64,000 bases of DNA, from the NCBI RefSeq assembly GCF_014805625.2, contig NW_023998493.1, forward strand, positions 2,032,082 through 2,096,081, read 5' to 3'. A program made the position numbers and the translations under genes. The notes under the pieces were generated by a model, which was not told the DNA's origin, searched no databases, and was given only the letters and a program-made list of their open reading frames with translations. Origin of the DNA: Glossina fuscipes. Its lineage: Eukaryota > Arthropoda > Insecta > Diptera > Glossinidae. Positions 45,530 through 56,860 of this stretch are shown here, in pieces (positions within the stretch are counted from its first letter, which is position 1; each line of letters opens with the position of its first letter).

Positions 45530-45531
45530 TA

Positions 45532-48500
45532 TATCTCAATATAGCTGTAGAATTGTTGTGTGCAACCATCTAGAACGACAGAACCAAAAATTAAAGGGGA
45601 AATAAAACAATTAACTTTAAAGCAATTTTGTGCGGTTTAAATGGCTTCAAGAATGGAACTAACGTCATTTTGCATCTACCAACTTTACCGTTACGGGTCA
45701 TTTTCAACCCTGATTTTGTGGAATCACTACGATTATAAATATAAAGATAAGGAGTTGAAATTAGACAAAACCATTCTTTGATTGGCTAGGCATATGAGTT
45801 CAAAAAATAGCCGCGATCTGTCTTGGCACGTAAATGGGAATTTTTTAACCTCACATGATAATGTTCCTATCTTAGTTACTGTGATCTTAGCGATTCCAAA
45901 AAATTATGGGTCAATGTGCAGTAGAGGGTAACGGCAGAACTACCTATATGTTATCAGTAATTCGAAAACTAGACCACGTAGAAAAAAACTGATTATGATT
46001 GTTTAAAGGTGTTTTCATATGTACAAAAGTCATGTTCTATAACCATTTTTTCTTTTTACCTCAAAAGTTTAAAAAGGCCGTATTGATCCACGCGGTAGCT
46101 CTAGTGTTAAATACAGGGAAGAGTGCACGAATATTTATCTTACTATACCAGACTTTCTTGTTTCTTGTTTTTTTTTTTTATTGTTTTATTGTGAAATTTT
46201 TGTTGCGTGTAACTTTTGGCACTGAAAAGGCAATTCTATGCAATTTTCACACACTTTTTTGAATAATTTTATTTATTTTATTTTTATTTTTTCGTTTCGT
46301 TTCTTTTTCTGTTGTCTCTTTGTTGTGGAAACATGCCATGTTTGTTTTCCTTTGCTTCCTGTCCTTTATTTATCTTGTAGGGTACGAAAGCAAAAATTTA
46401 TGAAGCATATCGAACGAGTAAAAGTAAAGTAAATTTTATGGATTTAGTAACATGTGTCACAAATAATCTAAAAATGTTATTTACATAAGTCGTAAATACA
46501 GTGCACAGAGAGACTGGGAGACAATGTATTGTATTTACATTTTATAGAAACAATAACAAAATTTTTTGTTTTAAAAAGTCTTAATTTTTATTTGCTTTCC
46601 CTTACGGATAGATTAGGTCGTCTTATAAATAGTGCGGTTTCGTTGCCTGGACGTTTACGTAGTTGAATAAGTAGACTTTAAACTGTGGAACTATCTCGGA
46701 TTCTGTAGGTAGGATAAAGAATGAACGCGTACTTACAATATAATGAGCTACGTTCATGACCTATGTTGGGATGTTGTTGCGTGCTTAATGAAGAAGTTAG
46801 ACAACTTTCTTCTCGACTTTAATTTAATAGAGTTAAGTATCACCTTTAAATATATGTTTAGATGACTTCTAACTATTTAGAAAAATTTATACCATGCATC
46901 ACGATCTTTACGAGGTGTGCAAAACTTATGCGGTGATGCATGTTCCGTCCAAAAGGACTAAAGATAGATGCACCTTTTGTTAGAAACTTGTTTGTCTATT
47001 TATATGTTGGTTCCTCTAAAGTCTGTCCATAGAATTTTACAGCCAACGTTTACGCCGCAATTTTTGATGTGTTTTATCGAAACACGGCACACTGTCTTGT
47101 ATTGTCTCCGGGACAAAACGTATTGATGATGGGTTAGATCGCACTATTTGTACGACCGTTACGTACTTTAAGTTTTGTTCTAAGATAGTGGTCATATGAT
47201 AGAAATTGCAATTTTCAAAATTGTTCCCAGCCCATTATAGTAATGCGACATAAAAACTAAGTGCGCCAACGTGGTACTCCTCTCCATGTAAGAATTCGCA
47301 TTAACAATCAGCCTTTTTACGGAAGCAAACCATAGCTCTTGGTATTTCATAACGAACCCTTGGCCAAACATAATATTTAATATTAAAAATTGTAGAAAAG
47401 GGATGAGTCCCCTTACCAAATATAAAAACGTGTTTCTTTACAGGGTAAATAAAAGTGAAACTCAAGATATACACTGCTATAAACAGTTTGCGTGGCGCGC
47501 GTCAATTATATTTTTTTATATGAAACATCTCCTCTCTTAAAGGCTACGGCTAACCTCCCAGAAAGCAACATAATCACGCTAGCATGGATCTTAACGAAGG
47601 GCTATAGCTCTCAGGTGTCGGCTTATCTGATTAAAATTTGATGCGAGAATCTACATTGGAGAAGAACTCGAATACAACGCACAACTTATACGTTCTGATT
47701 TAGAAGCAAAGAGTACAAAGCGCACTTTTCCATACGGGATGACCTCATAAATATCTTATATATTTAGCATATGTAGACAAGTATTTTTCTTTTTTTTCTC
47801 AGACTTCTTTGTTGTTGGACTTAAAAGCCTTAAAAGAGTGTTAAGAATATTTGCATATTGCAGCTTTCAGTATGAATAGTTCTCTGGTTTTTCGATTATG
47901 CAAACATAATCCAAGGTAAACTCCGTATTTTATATATTATGGTCGGGTAAGTGAAATGACAAACATATTTCTTTGTTATAGTTCATAAGTTATTCATGAA
48001 TTAGTGAACTGTTTTTCGAAATATTTATTTTTTTTTGCATTCATCTCACTCAACGAAATGGAAAGTTGCAACCGTTTTGACCAGATTTTGTTATTGAATA
48101 TCAAAAAAATATTAAAAGCATGTATTTATTCGTTTATTAATTCGAATAGTGAATTTAGGTGAATGTACATCTATGCACCTATAATGTAGATTTTATAATG
48201 TAGATTCGGTTGAATTAAGCAACGACTAAAGTTAAAGGCTTCACATATGAGATAACACTTAAATACTAAAGAAAGTGAAAGAAATTTTAAAATTACAAGA
48301 ATCTATATATAAATAGATAACCACTGTCGAAAAAGTGTGTACACGAGTAGTTTAAAGGCACATCCGTGGCCTGCCAGTGTCCGAATTCAAAGTCTACCAC
48401 CAACCGAGCAAATATGCGAAAGCTTAGTAAATTATCATAACAACATAGAAAATTGTAAATTTTAGACTAATTTTTTTGAACTGTTGTTAGATGGACCAGA

Positions 48501-50689
48501 AGAAGAAAAAAACAACAATTTTCTGAGAGTGCGATTCAAAATCTTCGTAAGAAGATTGCTTAGAACGTGGTCGAGAAATTGCTGTCGATGTAAAATTTGT
48601 TGTTCAGCAATTCGTCTGGCAATGAATGAAAATTTTATTTTGCCGAATAAACACTTCAATGGCTTCTTCCAATACAACTTCGTCAGGGATTTCGGCCGTC
48701 GTCGGACGCTCAATTTTTTGAGACTTTTTAAAATATGCGGCTTCCCACAATAGTAATTAATTTTGGTTATCTTAAAAAGTGCTTTGGAGAAAACTAACCT
48801 ATTTCAAGATATGTGTGATCCGCGCCCTGATATTGTGGCACGGATTGCAATTTCTGATACATGGAGCCAGTGAGATTTTGTCCTTATTCAATTACCTGCG
48901 AGACAGTTTTCTTAATTGATGCTAAAAAGGAACTACTTTGATTTATTTTGTGGACCATGCTTTAAATATTTCAGTATTTAATAAATTTAATAATTGATTG
49001 AAAATGTCCACGTTGGCTACAATAAGAAAATAGGAAAAATATGGCAAAAGAACTGCAAGCGCAAGATAGCTTACTGCATACGTGTCAGTAACAAGAAAAT
49101 TGCAGAAAATAATATGAAATCACTACAGATTGTCGACAGGAACAAATTGCAATGCAAAGCAAATCAAATGAAACATAGCCTATCTTCATTGGCAGTAATC
49201 CTTCGGAAGGGGTCTGTCTCGCAAAGAAATTTCTCATTGAAAATTAGGTGATTGGGTTATTTCGATTTTTAATTCTCAACTGCGTTGAAAACATGTGTGA
49301 TAATAATATTTGTTTTCCGTGCTTTATTGAAATTTCATGGCTTTCATGTGTGAAGCGGAAGATGTCGCTCAGGGCACATACGTTCCATTCTTAATGAAAT
49401 GATAAATTATTAATTTAAAACAAAGAAAAATAGTTTTTGAAAAACTTTCAAAGTCGTATATGCACGTCTGTCACGTATTGTTTACCACAAACATTCGCCA
49501 TTAAAAGTTGCTTTGGAAGTTTGTTTTATTGCTAATGCAATTCTTTTAACCTTGACATGCAATTTTTGGTTTTCGTAAATTTTCAAAGTAACAAGCATCA
49601 AATGGCCTTTCTATGTTTTATTTTCTGTCTTATTAAGAAGAACATAATTTTTATGGTATTATTGCTTTACGGTTTCGTGCTTACAGTCTTGCTGGGGCGA
49701 TTGACAGAAGAGAAAAACTAAAGCATAAACATGGAATCTCTAGCATATGAATAATATGTCAAGTTTTTGTATCGTTTCAGAGAAAGAATATTTTAAATGC
49801 AGTGTAAATATAAAATTCTTCAAAACAGGCTAATAATAGGTCAGTCAAAATATTATAAAATGCAATTGAGAAAAGAAATGCATTCCTGAATATATTCTGC
49901 CTCGTAATGAGTACTCTTTAATTTCATGCTATTGTGCTATTTATTGCGCTGTGGATATATCTAACATAGAAAACCAGTTAACATATCTCCACCTTTTATT
50001 TCGCCATCTTATTAAAATGTGTCTCCTACGCCATTTTGAATCGATGTGTTCGTTTAATTTCCGCCCAAGGAAAGTTGAGTTCAATCTGCCGTTCGTAATT
50101 GTCGAAAGCTTTTAATATAATACGATATGTCGGCATTTTCTGGCCTGAGTCCAGCCGGCTTGTATCATTATAGGTTTAGAACTAATGACTCGTTGCACAA
50201 GAATTTTAGGTTTTTAATATATTTTACCAGAAATAATACATCGTTTAATCGTGAGTGTGAAAAATTTATATCGGGACAAATATCCATAAAAATTTCTTAC
50301 AAATAATAAGCCTTTATACGCCAACAAAGTCCAACTTTTAGTATCTTGCGATCAATATTGATAGCGAATAGTAATACAACGTGTGGGTTTATAAAATTTC
50401 CCGATTCCCATAGGGTTGCCGTGAAAAGTAGATCTTGATATAACAAAAAGAAAAATTGAATATTGAGCAACTCTAACTTTTTAACTTGTTGTCTTTCGCA
50501 ACAAGTTTGTTATTCCGACATTCAGTGTTACTTTCTCCATCGCAAGTGTCCGCGAAAATTTTCCCGACGGCTGATACGCTATCTGCAAATTCTTTCTTCT
50601 TTTCTTAATATAACCAATCACTCAGGGAATGTTTCCTATGCGTGTAAAAAAGTGACGGTTAGAAAAAAGTAAAAAAGAAATAGATAGGA
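45532..50689. other. AT-rich DNA; one 10-bp perfect inverted repeat
   Basis: CATGCATCAC (46893-46902) and GTGATGCATG (46933-46942) form a perfect 10-bp inverted repeat with a 30-base spacer. Near 48183-48206 TATAATGTAGATT is tandemly duplicated. On the minus strand near 48610-48750 a frame reads KIERPTTAEIPDEVVLEEAI, which looks protein-like but is short and unplaced. Other frames show no motif. No gene could be supported. Confidence 0.4.
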
Positions 50690-50857
50690 CTCGCAGCCTA
50701 ATGGGTTCGTGCTCAGTTGGTAAGTGACACCTTCTTGTTCACTAAGCAGCCAGTACATCTACATCTGCAATTAAATACGCTCTGCCGCACAGAGGTCTGA
50801 ATCGGCGGACAAAGACTTGGTAGTCGCGATTCCTACCTGCTTGGCTGCTTATGCGGA
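50690..50857 (-). mobile_element. tRNA-derived SINE, copy 3 (head well preserved)
   Basis: On the minus strand the head starts TCCGCATAAGC at 50857, matching the TCCGCC start of the SINE at 14.5 kb. It ends GTGCGGCAGAG near 50780. The first seven bases after the T (CCGCATA) can pair with TGTGCGG at the end of the head, counting one G-T pair, as an acceptor stem. A-box-like AGCCAAGCAGGTAGG and B-box-like CCGATTCAGACCTC are at roughly tRNA spacing. The I-like LINE tail seen in the 14.5-kb copy is not present. Instead the body (50690-50780) carries, on the + strand, GTGCTCAGTTGGTAAGTG, itself like a tRNA A box. The left boundary is uncertain. Confidence 0.65.
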
Positions 50858-51721
50858 CAATATGGAAAGATAACAATCATCTAATGATGCTTCAAAATTT
50901 ACTGGTTTATAAAAACTATCAAAAGACCGAACTTCATATGAATTGTATTAAAAGGTCGATGAATCTTACCGGAGGTGCTTAATTTTTCCAAGTATGGTAC
51001 ATTTTTCATTACAATATGCTGCATTCGTAAATGATTACTAATGTCATTACATCGAAAATCCTTTCACATTACGGCTGTTCTTTATTAACGTCAACTTAAG
51101 TTTTCCATTTTAATTGATAGCGTTCGTCTGCCTGAATTTCAAATTATCGAGTTGGGGTGAACATAGCAACCAAGTGTAGTGAATACTTATGGGTCAATGT
51201 ATAAGGAATGCCATACTGTAGCACATCTTTTGCCGTAATTTTGGTGGAGTAGAATTTTCGCTATGTCGCAAGTGCACACAAAGCAAAAACATTAAGAGAA
51301 TTGTGCGTAGAACTAAGCAAATAGAAGTCGGACAAGTCGTAGTTCGGGTCTTACATTAAAATTTCCGAGCCAAGCTCGCTTAGTTTTGACCGAGGCATTC
51401 CTCGTATAGATCCGGCCATCTTTGGGCATGCCTTTTTCGTACATTTGCGTCGTATGTGGCCCACTTTTTGTGTCCCCTTCTTGATTCTTTCAAAAATGGT
51501 TTCATTTGTTTTCGTGTCAGCAGCAATTCAGAGAGAAAAACTTGGTGCCCTTAAAATTTTCCAGTGTTATTTCATGTGGCAGCCAATGCTATTTCTTTTT
51601 TCCCTGCTTAGGCTACCGACTTTCAACTTTTTAAGTTACCAATTTGGGTGCGGCAGGAAAATTGTGCCGATCTTTCTCAATGTTTTCCAGAATTTTAACG
51701 ATTTTGTTCACGAATAAATCG
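50858..51721. other. AT-rich DNA with short open frames
   Basis: The frame at 51445-51717 starts at a TTG and is hydrophobic without a known motif. The region at 51350-51450 is a little less AT-rich. Nothing was identified. Confidence 0.35.
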
Positions 51722-52135
51722 ATGAAAGCGCAGAACATTTTAAACATCGAAATTTACAGAATGAAAACGAGCAACTTGCTGCCGCTTTTGATAAACAGGG
51801 ATATCCAACGCATCTATCTAGAGCGACATCCACAAGTGCTATATTTGTCGCTTTACGAGCATAATAAATTAGTTTCTGTTCAACACCAATATATTAATCA
51901 TAAATCTTATAACGCCTGGCTAAAAATGACTCTAAAATATGCTAGATTTATACGAATGGTGGCTGATGCCGTTCTTTGTGGTTATTACGTTGTAGGAATC
52001 ATGACGTTGGTTTCTACAATCACTTCGTGCGGACAAAAACGAGATTTATTTAAATTGGTCAATAGTTTTCCACAGAGACGGAAAAATTCAATGAATACCA
52101 GTAACGTTCATTTTATGTTTTACAATAGTATTTAA
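51722..52135 (+). CDS. Possible membrane-protein fragment (137 residues), family uncertain
   Basis: The frame is open from upstream of the ATG at 51722 to a TAA at 52133-52135 and reads 137 residues. Residues about 79-101 (MVADAVLCGYYVVGIMTLVS and neighbours) form one clear hydrophobic helix. It is followed by a polar, basic stretch with KRDLFKLVNSFPQRRKN. A helix followed by an xRxDLxxLxNSF-like sequence recalls the region after the second or third helix of insect gustatory receptors, which are seven-helix ion channels in sensory neurons. The similarity is weak and from memory. No other receptor helices were found nearby, so this would be a fragment or an exon. The frame ends six bases before the start of a solo LTR. 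A chance frame is possible. Confidence 0.27.
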   Translation: MKAQNILNIEIYRMKTSNLLPLLINRDIQRIYLERHPQVLYLSLYEHNKLVSVQHQYINHKSYNAWLKMTLKYARFIRMVADAVLCGYYVVGIMTLVSTITSCGQKRDLFKLVNSFPQRRKNSMNTSNVHFMFYNSI

Positions 52136-52140
52136 TATAT

Positions 52141-52515
52141 TGTTACGAAACGCTTCTCTGGATATCTTGGTTTTTCTTTTTCTAAGGGGAAACATACTTC
52201 CACGTTCTTATTGCAAGATTCTTTTATTTACAATCAATTTCCTTAAAAGTAGAATTATTGACAATTTATTTTGGCACTACTCTCGACTTCTCAATTTAAA
52301 TATTCTTTTTCGACTGACTCTGCCGTCCGCAAATATTTCATTTACATACATTTTTACAAGCATATTACTATTACCTAACTTCATGGCTTCGTTTTTAATC
52401 CGTTAATCTGTTTTTCGGTTAATCTTCTTCGTCGGCCGGCAGCTGGGCAGCTGTCTAGGGAATTTATTTTGTGGAAAAGTTAATTCGGGATTCGGGATTC
52501 GGGATTTTCGTAACA
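52141..52515 (+). mobile_element. Solo LTR (375 bp), same family as 34578-34946
   Basis: The unit starts TGTTACGAAACGC and ends ATTTTCGTAACA, so TGTTACGAAA and TTTCGTAACA form 10-bp inverted ends with canonical TG...CA termini. Outside lie ATAT on the left and ATAC on the right, an imperfect 4-bp duplication. The LTR at 34578-34946 (minus strand) is alignable throughout. Near the 3' end TTCGGGA is repeated three times in tandem (52484-52504). No internal retrotransposon region adjoins it. Such ends are common in Ty3/gypsy-like elements. The frame 52140-52406 is a translation of this non-coding repeat. Confidence 0.74.
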
Positions 52516-52935
52516 ATACAGTACAATCCATTTACTTATTATTTACATATCTTTATAAATTGTAAGGAAGCGTTTTGCTTCTTTACTGAAAGCAAGTCCG
52601 TCCGCACAAATGTCTACCCGTAGACCCCAAGTAGTCAGTTTGGTTTGTCCCTTACATGTCTTTTTGATGATCGGTAAGGAAAAAAAGAGAGAGAAAAAAG
52701 AAAATGTACCCAGCTAGGAAAGGTATATAAATGTATGAAAAGTATACATATGTATAAACTCTATAAAATGTACACAAATGTATGAAACGTATACAAGTAT
52801 AAACTGTATAAAACGTGTAAACGTAGATATAGTGGATCCTACAAACAATATGCATGAATTTTTCTCTAAGGAAGTATTGCACAGACAGATTGTATAGTCA
52901 TAGCGAGACTAGCATTCACACAAGACGGTTACCAA

Positions 52936-53157
52936 ATCATACGATTCGGTACCTGGGTTAGCGTTTCACAGAATCATAGCGAGTAGCAATGGCAGTAAAA
53001 CAGACATAAAATGACGCATAGAAGCAGTAGGCAATAGAAAAAAAGGGTTTATAAAATTACGCATGGTACATATCATACGTATCGGTTCTGCGGCTTATAA
53101 AATCATACGATTTGTTACCTAAGCCAGTACTGGTAGTAAGATCATACGAGTTGGTAC
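52936..53157 (+). promoter_or_regulatory. Four copies of an 18-bp motif, ATCATACGATTYGGTACC
   Basis: Copies are at 52936-52953, 53072-53088, 53102-53119 and 53141-53157, all in the same orientation and separated by 119, 13 and 21 bases. ATCATACGAT is retained almost completely in each. The spacing is irregular, so this is not a simple tandem satellite. It looks like a clustered protein-binding site, 165-390 bases upstream of the TATA box at 53323. Whether it belongs to a host gene or to a retroelement is unknown. Confidence 0.55.
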
Positions 53158-53264
53158 TTACTTAACAAAAAAATAAATATAACAGTGGTATTGTATTATG
53201 CAGGCAAACACGTTCGATCGGACCTAAGTGAGCACACGTAAGGATGGATACGTAAGAAAAGCAT

Positions 53265-53828
53265 TGTAACGTATAGACAAGTCAAAGCAACTTTGTCACG
53301 GGATAGCGATAGTGATCGCGACTATAAAAGCGCGTGTCGCACCACGCTCAGCCTTTCAGTTGTGTGATAGCAGCCAAAAGGTAAGTGTTCACGGATATAA
53401 CTAGTTGACTTTTACTGAAAGATTTTTTTTGCGACTCTACGGATAGGGGAGGGCGGGTTTAGCTTACCCGCCATCCCTGAACGACTGATGGACACTCTCT
53501 CTTGCGACGTGAAACGTTTAGGGACGGACGAGTGGCCCTATAGGCCGAGGTTGGCTGCTACGACACCCGCGACAGAAACCCGCGATACGAAAACGTGGAA
53601 AAGTAAATATAATAATAATCGTTCGGAACGAATAAGAAATATTAAAACGGTAACCACGCTGGTTTTCTCCTATCCCTCTTGAAATCGCTGATTATTGCAA
53701 TCTTCTCTTAAATAAATAAATGGAAACATAAGAACAAGACCGAAGGTCCAAGTTATTTTTACACTATAAATTTTCTTGGAAAGAGTCTGGATTGACTAAG
53801 TATACCCTGACCAAGAAGACTCGTTACA
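53265..53828 (+). mobile_element. LTR-like unit TGTAACG...CGTTACA (564 bp), uncertain
   Basis: The segment begins TGTAACGTATAG and ends AGACTCGTTACA, giving a 7-bp inverted repeat with TG...CA ends. Inside are a TATA box (53323), a possible initiator, and AATAAATAAATG (53712) as a polyadenylation signal, in LTR order. Against this, no target duplication is seen (GCAT left, AAAT right), the region before the TATA box would be only 58 bases, and a strong splice-donor sequence sits at 53381. A frame at 53488-53682 has no recognisable product. Confidence 0.4.
53323..53386 (+). promoter_or_regulatory. TATA box, initiator-like site and splice-donor-like site
   Basis: TATAAAAG at 53323-53330 in a GC-rich setting (GACTATAAAAGCGCG) is followed by TCAGTTGTG (A at 53358), a good match to the insect initiator TCAGTY. 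At 53380/53381 AAAAG|GTAAGT is a consensus 5' splice site. The order fits a pol II promoter with a very short leader exon, or an LTR promoter. The distance from TATA to initiator (35 bases) is slightly long. Confidence 0.45.
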
Positions 53829-56154
53829 AAATAAAAATAAATATGCTATAAAATTCGTGGAATTTAATCTATTAATCCTACAATCCGCCAGGTCTGGGGT
53901 ATGAGCAAATAAGGTCCATGTCGTAATTATATTAAGAAACCCTGTTGCAGTATTCTTTTATAAGGACAAGTAAACAAATAGATGTAAGTGTAAACAAAAA
54001 CATATGGTTCGAGAATCAAAAGTAAAGGAATCGACATATGTATATATATAAAAAACAAATACAGGAAATTAATACAAAAGAAAATAAGTTCTTTGCTTGA
54101 TTGGAATGGAAAATTAAGACAAACAAGGTTTAAACAAAAAATAAATGCCCTATCCTATCTCATAGAGTATAAACCCAAAGTTTAAATTACATAATTTAAA
54201 AAAAAAAAAATCAATTAGATAAAGAAGTTTTAAATTTACAATAAACGTCTTCCTTTTTCCCTCTCCTTTTTTTCCGTTTTGTTTTGTTGGTGGTACGCAT
54301 ACAAAGCCATACGATTCACACAAGGCCTCGTAAAAAGTTGAAAAATTTGATATCCATCCTGCGAACGAACATTGTGTCAGGGCCTTTTATTTCATGCAAT
54401 GTTGCATGCAAACTATTATGTAACATTGACACATTGAAGACAAACATATTTGTTTTTTCTAATTAGACATTCCTAGAAATTTCCAATTACTACCTAATCT
54501 GATTTTTAAGTATTTCGAAGAAGAAAGTAATATAGATAGACCGCTGTAAGTTAGAAAATAGAATAAATGTTGTGATATAAGCCATTTATGGCTTTAAATG
54601 ATAACAAATTGTATTATCCAAATTTAATTGTAATTTCAAAACGATTTTTTTTACTGAACGATAAGTGGTCTACTGATTTTCTCATAACATTTGCAACACC
54701 CAGAAGGAAGCTTCACAGAGCTGATAATATATATATATATATATATTCTTGGTCAGCATCAAATTCTGAATTGATTAAGCCATGTCTGTCCGCGTGTTTG
54801 CCTTCGTGGTATTGTAAATAAGTCATATTGTTATGATATAAAGAGTGAAAATTCCTTTTGAGTTGGAATTTGCCTCTTCGTCAACAATCCATGGTGGAGT
54901 TAACTCACCGGGCTAGCCAGGGATTCAACTATTTGCTATAAATGGGATATTTGTTACGGTCCTGACCCTCTTCCTCTACGATAACTGCACGACACGCGTA
55001 TGTTTCGTTGTGGTAACCGTTTAATTTACACTTAATTAGGGGATTCGTAATTATAATCAAACAAACAGGTAAGAAAGCTATTTTATATCTTTATATTAAT
55101 CATCTATATGCCCGTGCCCCCGGCCAGACCGTTCGTCTTACTGTCTAACGTTAACATCACGCAGTGCAATCTTCCTATTTACTCTAACTGTCTACTCTTT
55201 CTAGCCCTTTATTCCTCTACAATGATGTTTTCCAAATTTATTTACTTACAACCAACCAGCAGCACGGCTATCAAACGACAGACCGGAAAATCTCGTCGCT
55301 ATTTTTCTTATCCCTCTTTGTGACGATCGGTGTCGCCCATCATCTCATAATCCGTCATGTCAATCAGCTGAGAGGATTTCGAATGTGAGAACCGCTTCGG
55401 TTCCCGGTCTAATCGTATAAAGTCCTATAGTCTGGTAATTCACAACGACTTTATACATGCTAGTGCAAGATAAATCAAAGTAAGACAATATGATATATAT
55501 GTAATGATACACTAATATAATATAAGATGATATAACGTGAATTATTAATTATTATTAATGGAATGTAAGATGATGACCCAGCAGAAGAAGAATGAGAATC
55601 AAAGTTTGCGAAGAAAACGATATTGAGACTTTCGTATCCACAGAGAGAAAATTTCTGCAGTGAAGCATGCATTAATTCTAAAATAAAAACCGTAAGCACT
55701 ATGACGTGTTAGATTCATTTTTTTCTTAAAAATATCAGCGGTATGAACATCGAATAAAAATTCTTGGAAAGTAGAATGCGACAAGCTAAGTGTGTCAATT
55801 CTAAATTAAGTATGGTGGACGTCACGAAGGGGTGGATTAATTTTTCTTACCAATACCTTTTAGCGAAGTAAGAGGTGTGAGATAAATTTTAACCCATTCA
55901 CTTTCTATGGCAATAAATATAAGCATGGGTAACCAAAAATTTCAATGATGGTGAGTATCCGAAATTCGGCTCTAGACGAATATAACTTTTCTACTGGTGT
56001 ATTGTTGCTCTGACAATATTGAAAAAAAAAACAACAAGAACATTATATTCGACTCTGACCGAATTTATTACATTCAACTGCTTTGTTCTAAAAAAAAACC
56101 TTAAAAAGAAACCAAACAACTATAGGCTGGGTTTTCATATTGGGTATGGGTGAA
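53829..56154. other. Mixed AT-rich and GC-richer DNA, no gene supported
   Basis: A TA microsatellite lies at 54727-54746. TGTTACGGTCCTGACC at 54955 resembles the start of an LTR, and 54955-55430 is GC-richer (GCCCGTGCCCCCGGCCAG near 55109), but no matching end was found. Near 56050 ATTCGACTCTGACCGAATTT is a small palindrome of the kind found at DINE-1-like ends. Confidence 0.4.
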
Positions 56155-56340
56155 TATTTACTACAGATATCGCATAGATCGACACAAGGGTAGACTGACT
56201 TGCTTATGTCTATTCAGCATTTGATGCTCCGCATTATTAACTGCGCCCTATGGAGCCTCTGATGTCCCTTCTGGGAGTTGCAAACATTTCGATAAAATGA
56301 ACACACCTACTTCCTCCAGTGGCGGGTATAAAAAAAAAGG
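56155..56340 (+). repeat. Interspersed repeat family A, copy (3' half)
   Basis: It contains ATCGCATAGATCGACAC, GGAGCCTCTGATGTCCCTTC, TGGGAGTTGCAAACATTTCG, AATGAACACACCTACTTCC and GGCGGGTATAAAAA, the block order of the copies at 6.6 and 12.2 kb. Another fragment with TCAGACGGACAGACATG lies at 56595-56720. Confidence 0.55.
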
Positions 56341-56860
56341 ATACATCAAATAAAAAATGCAGTTATTTAATTTCACTTGGTTTATTTCACCAATAAGCCA
56401 ATTTATTATAACAGGGTCTTGAGTACTCTTTAAAAAACTACAATTGACTAAAAATGAATTTTTTATACTCGTCGTTTAGAACTAGAATTAAGCGAATATA
56501 AACATAACTTCGTAATAGTTAGTGTTACCTACTGTTTTCATTCCAACGTTTCTGCCAAATTCGAAGCCGACCAGGAGCTTGTTACTTTTATATTGTCAGA
56601 CGGACAGACATGTTTAAGTGGTTTCAATATTTTGTGCTGATAAAAAGTATATAAGTGGTATCTCTGAAATTTCCTTCTGCCTGTTGAATTAATTTTAGCA
56701 AAGTGAATATGTGGTTATCGTTCCCTGGACTATATATACATGTACGTAAAATGCTAAGTTCCGGGTGATCTAGGTACGAATTAGTTTATTCAATTAAAAT
56801 TTCTCAGTATCATTTCCAATGACACCAATGACTGAAAGAAGGAACAGTAGGACAGACAAA

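Noticed and set aside
52140..52406. 88-codon frame similar to the minus-strand frame at 34631-34942
   Set aside because: The similarity is real, but both frames lie inside related solo LTRs. It reflects shared non-coding repeat DNA, not a protein family.
54955..55430. TGTTACGGTCCTGACC as the start of another LTR
   Set aside because: No matching CCGTAACA-type end or target duplication was found downstream, so the unit cannot be delimited.
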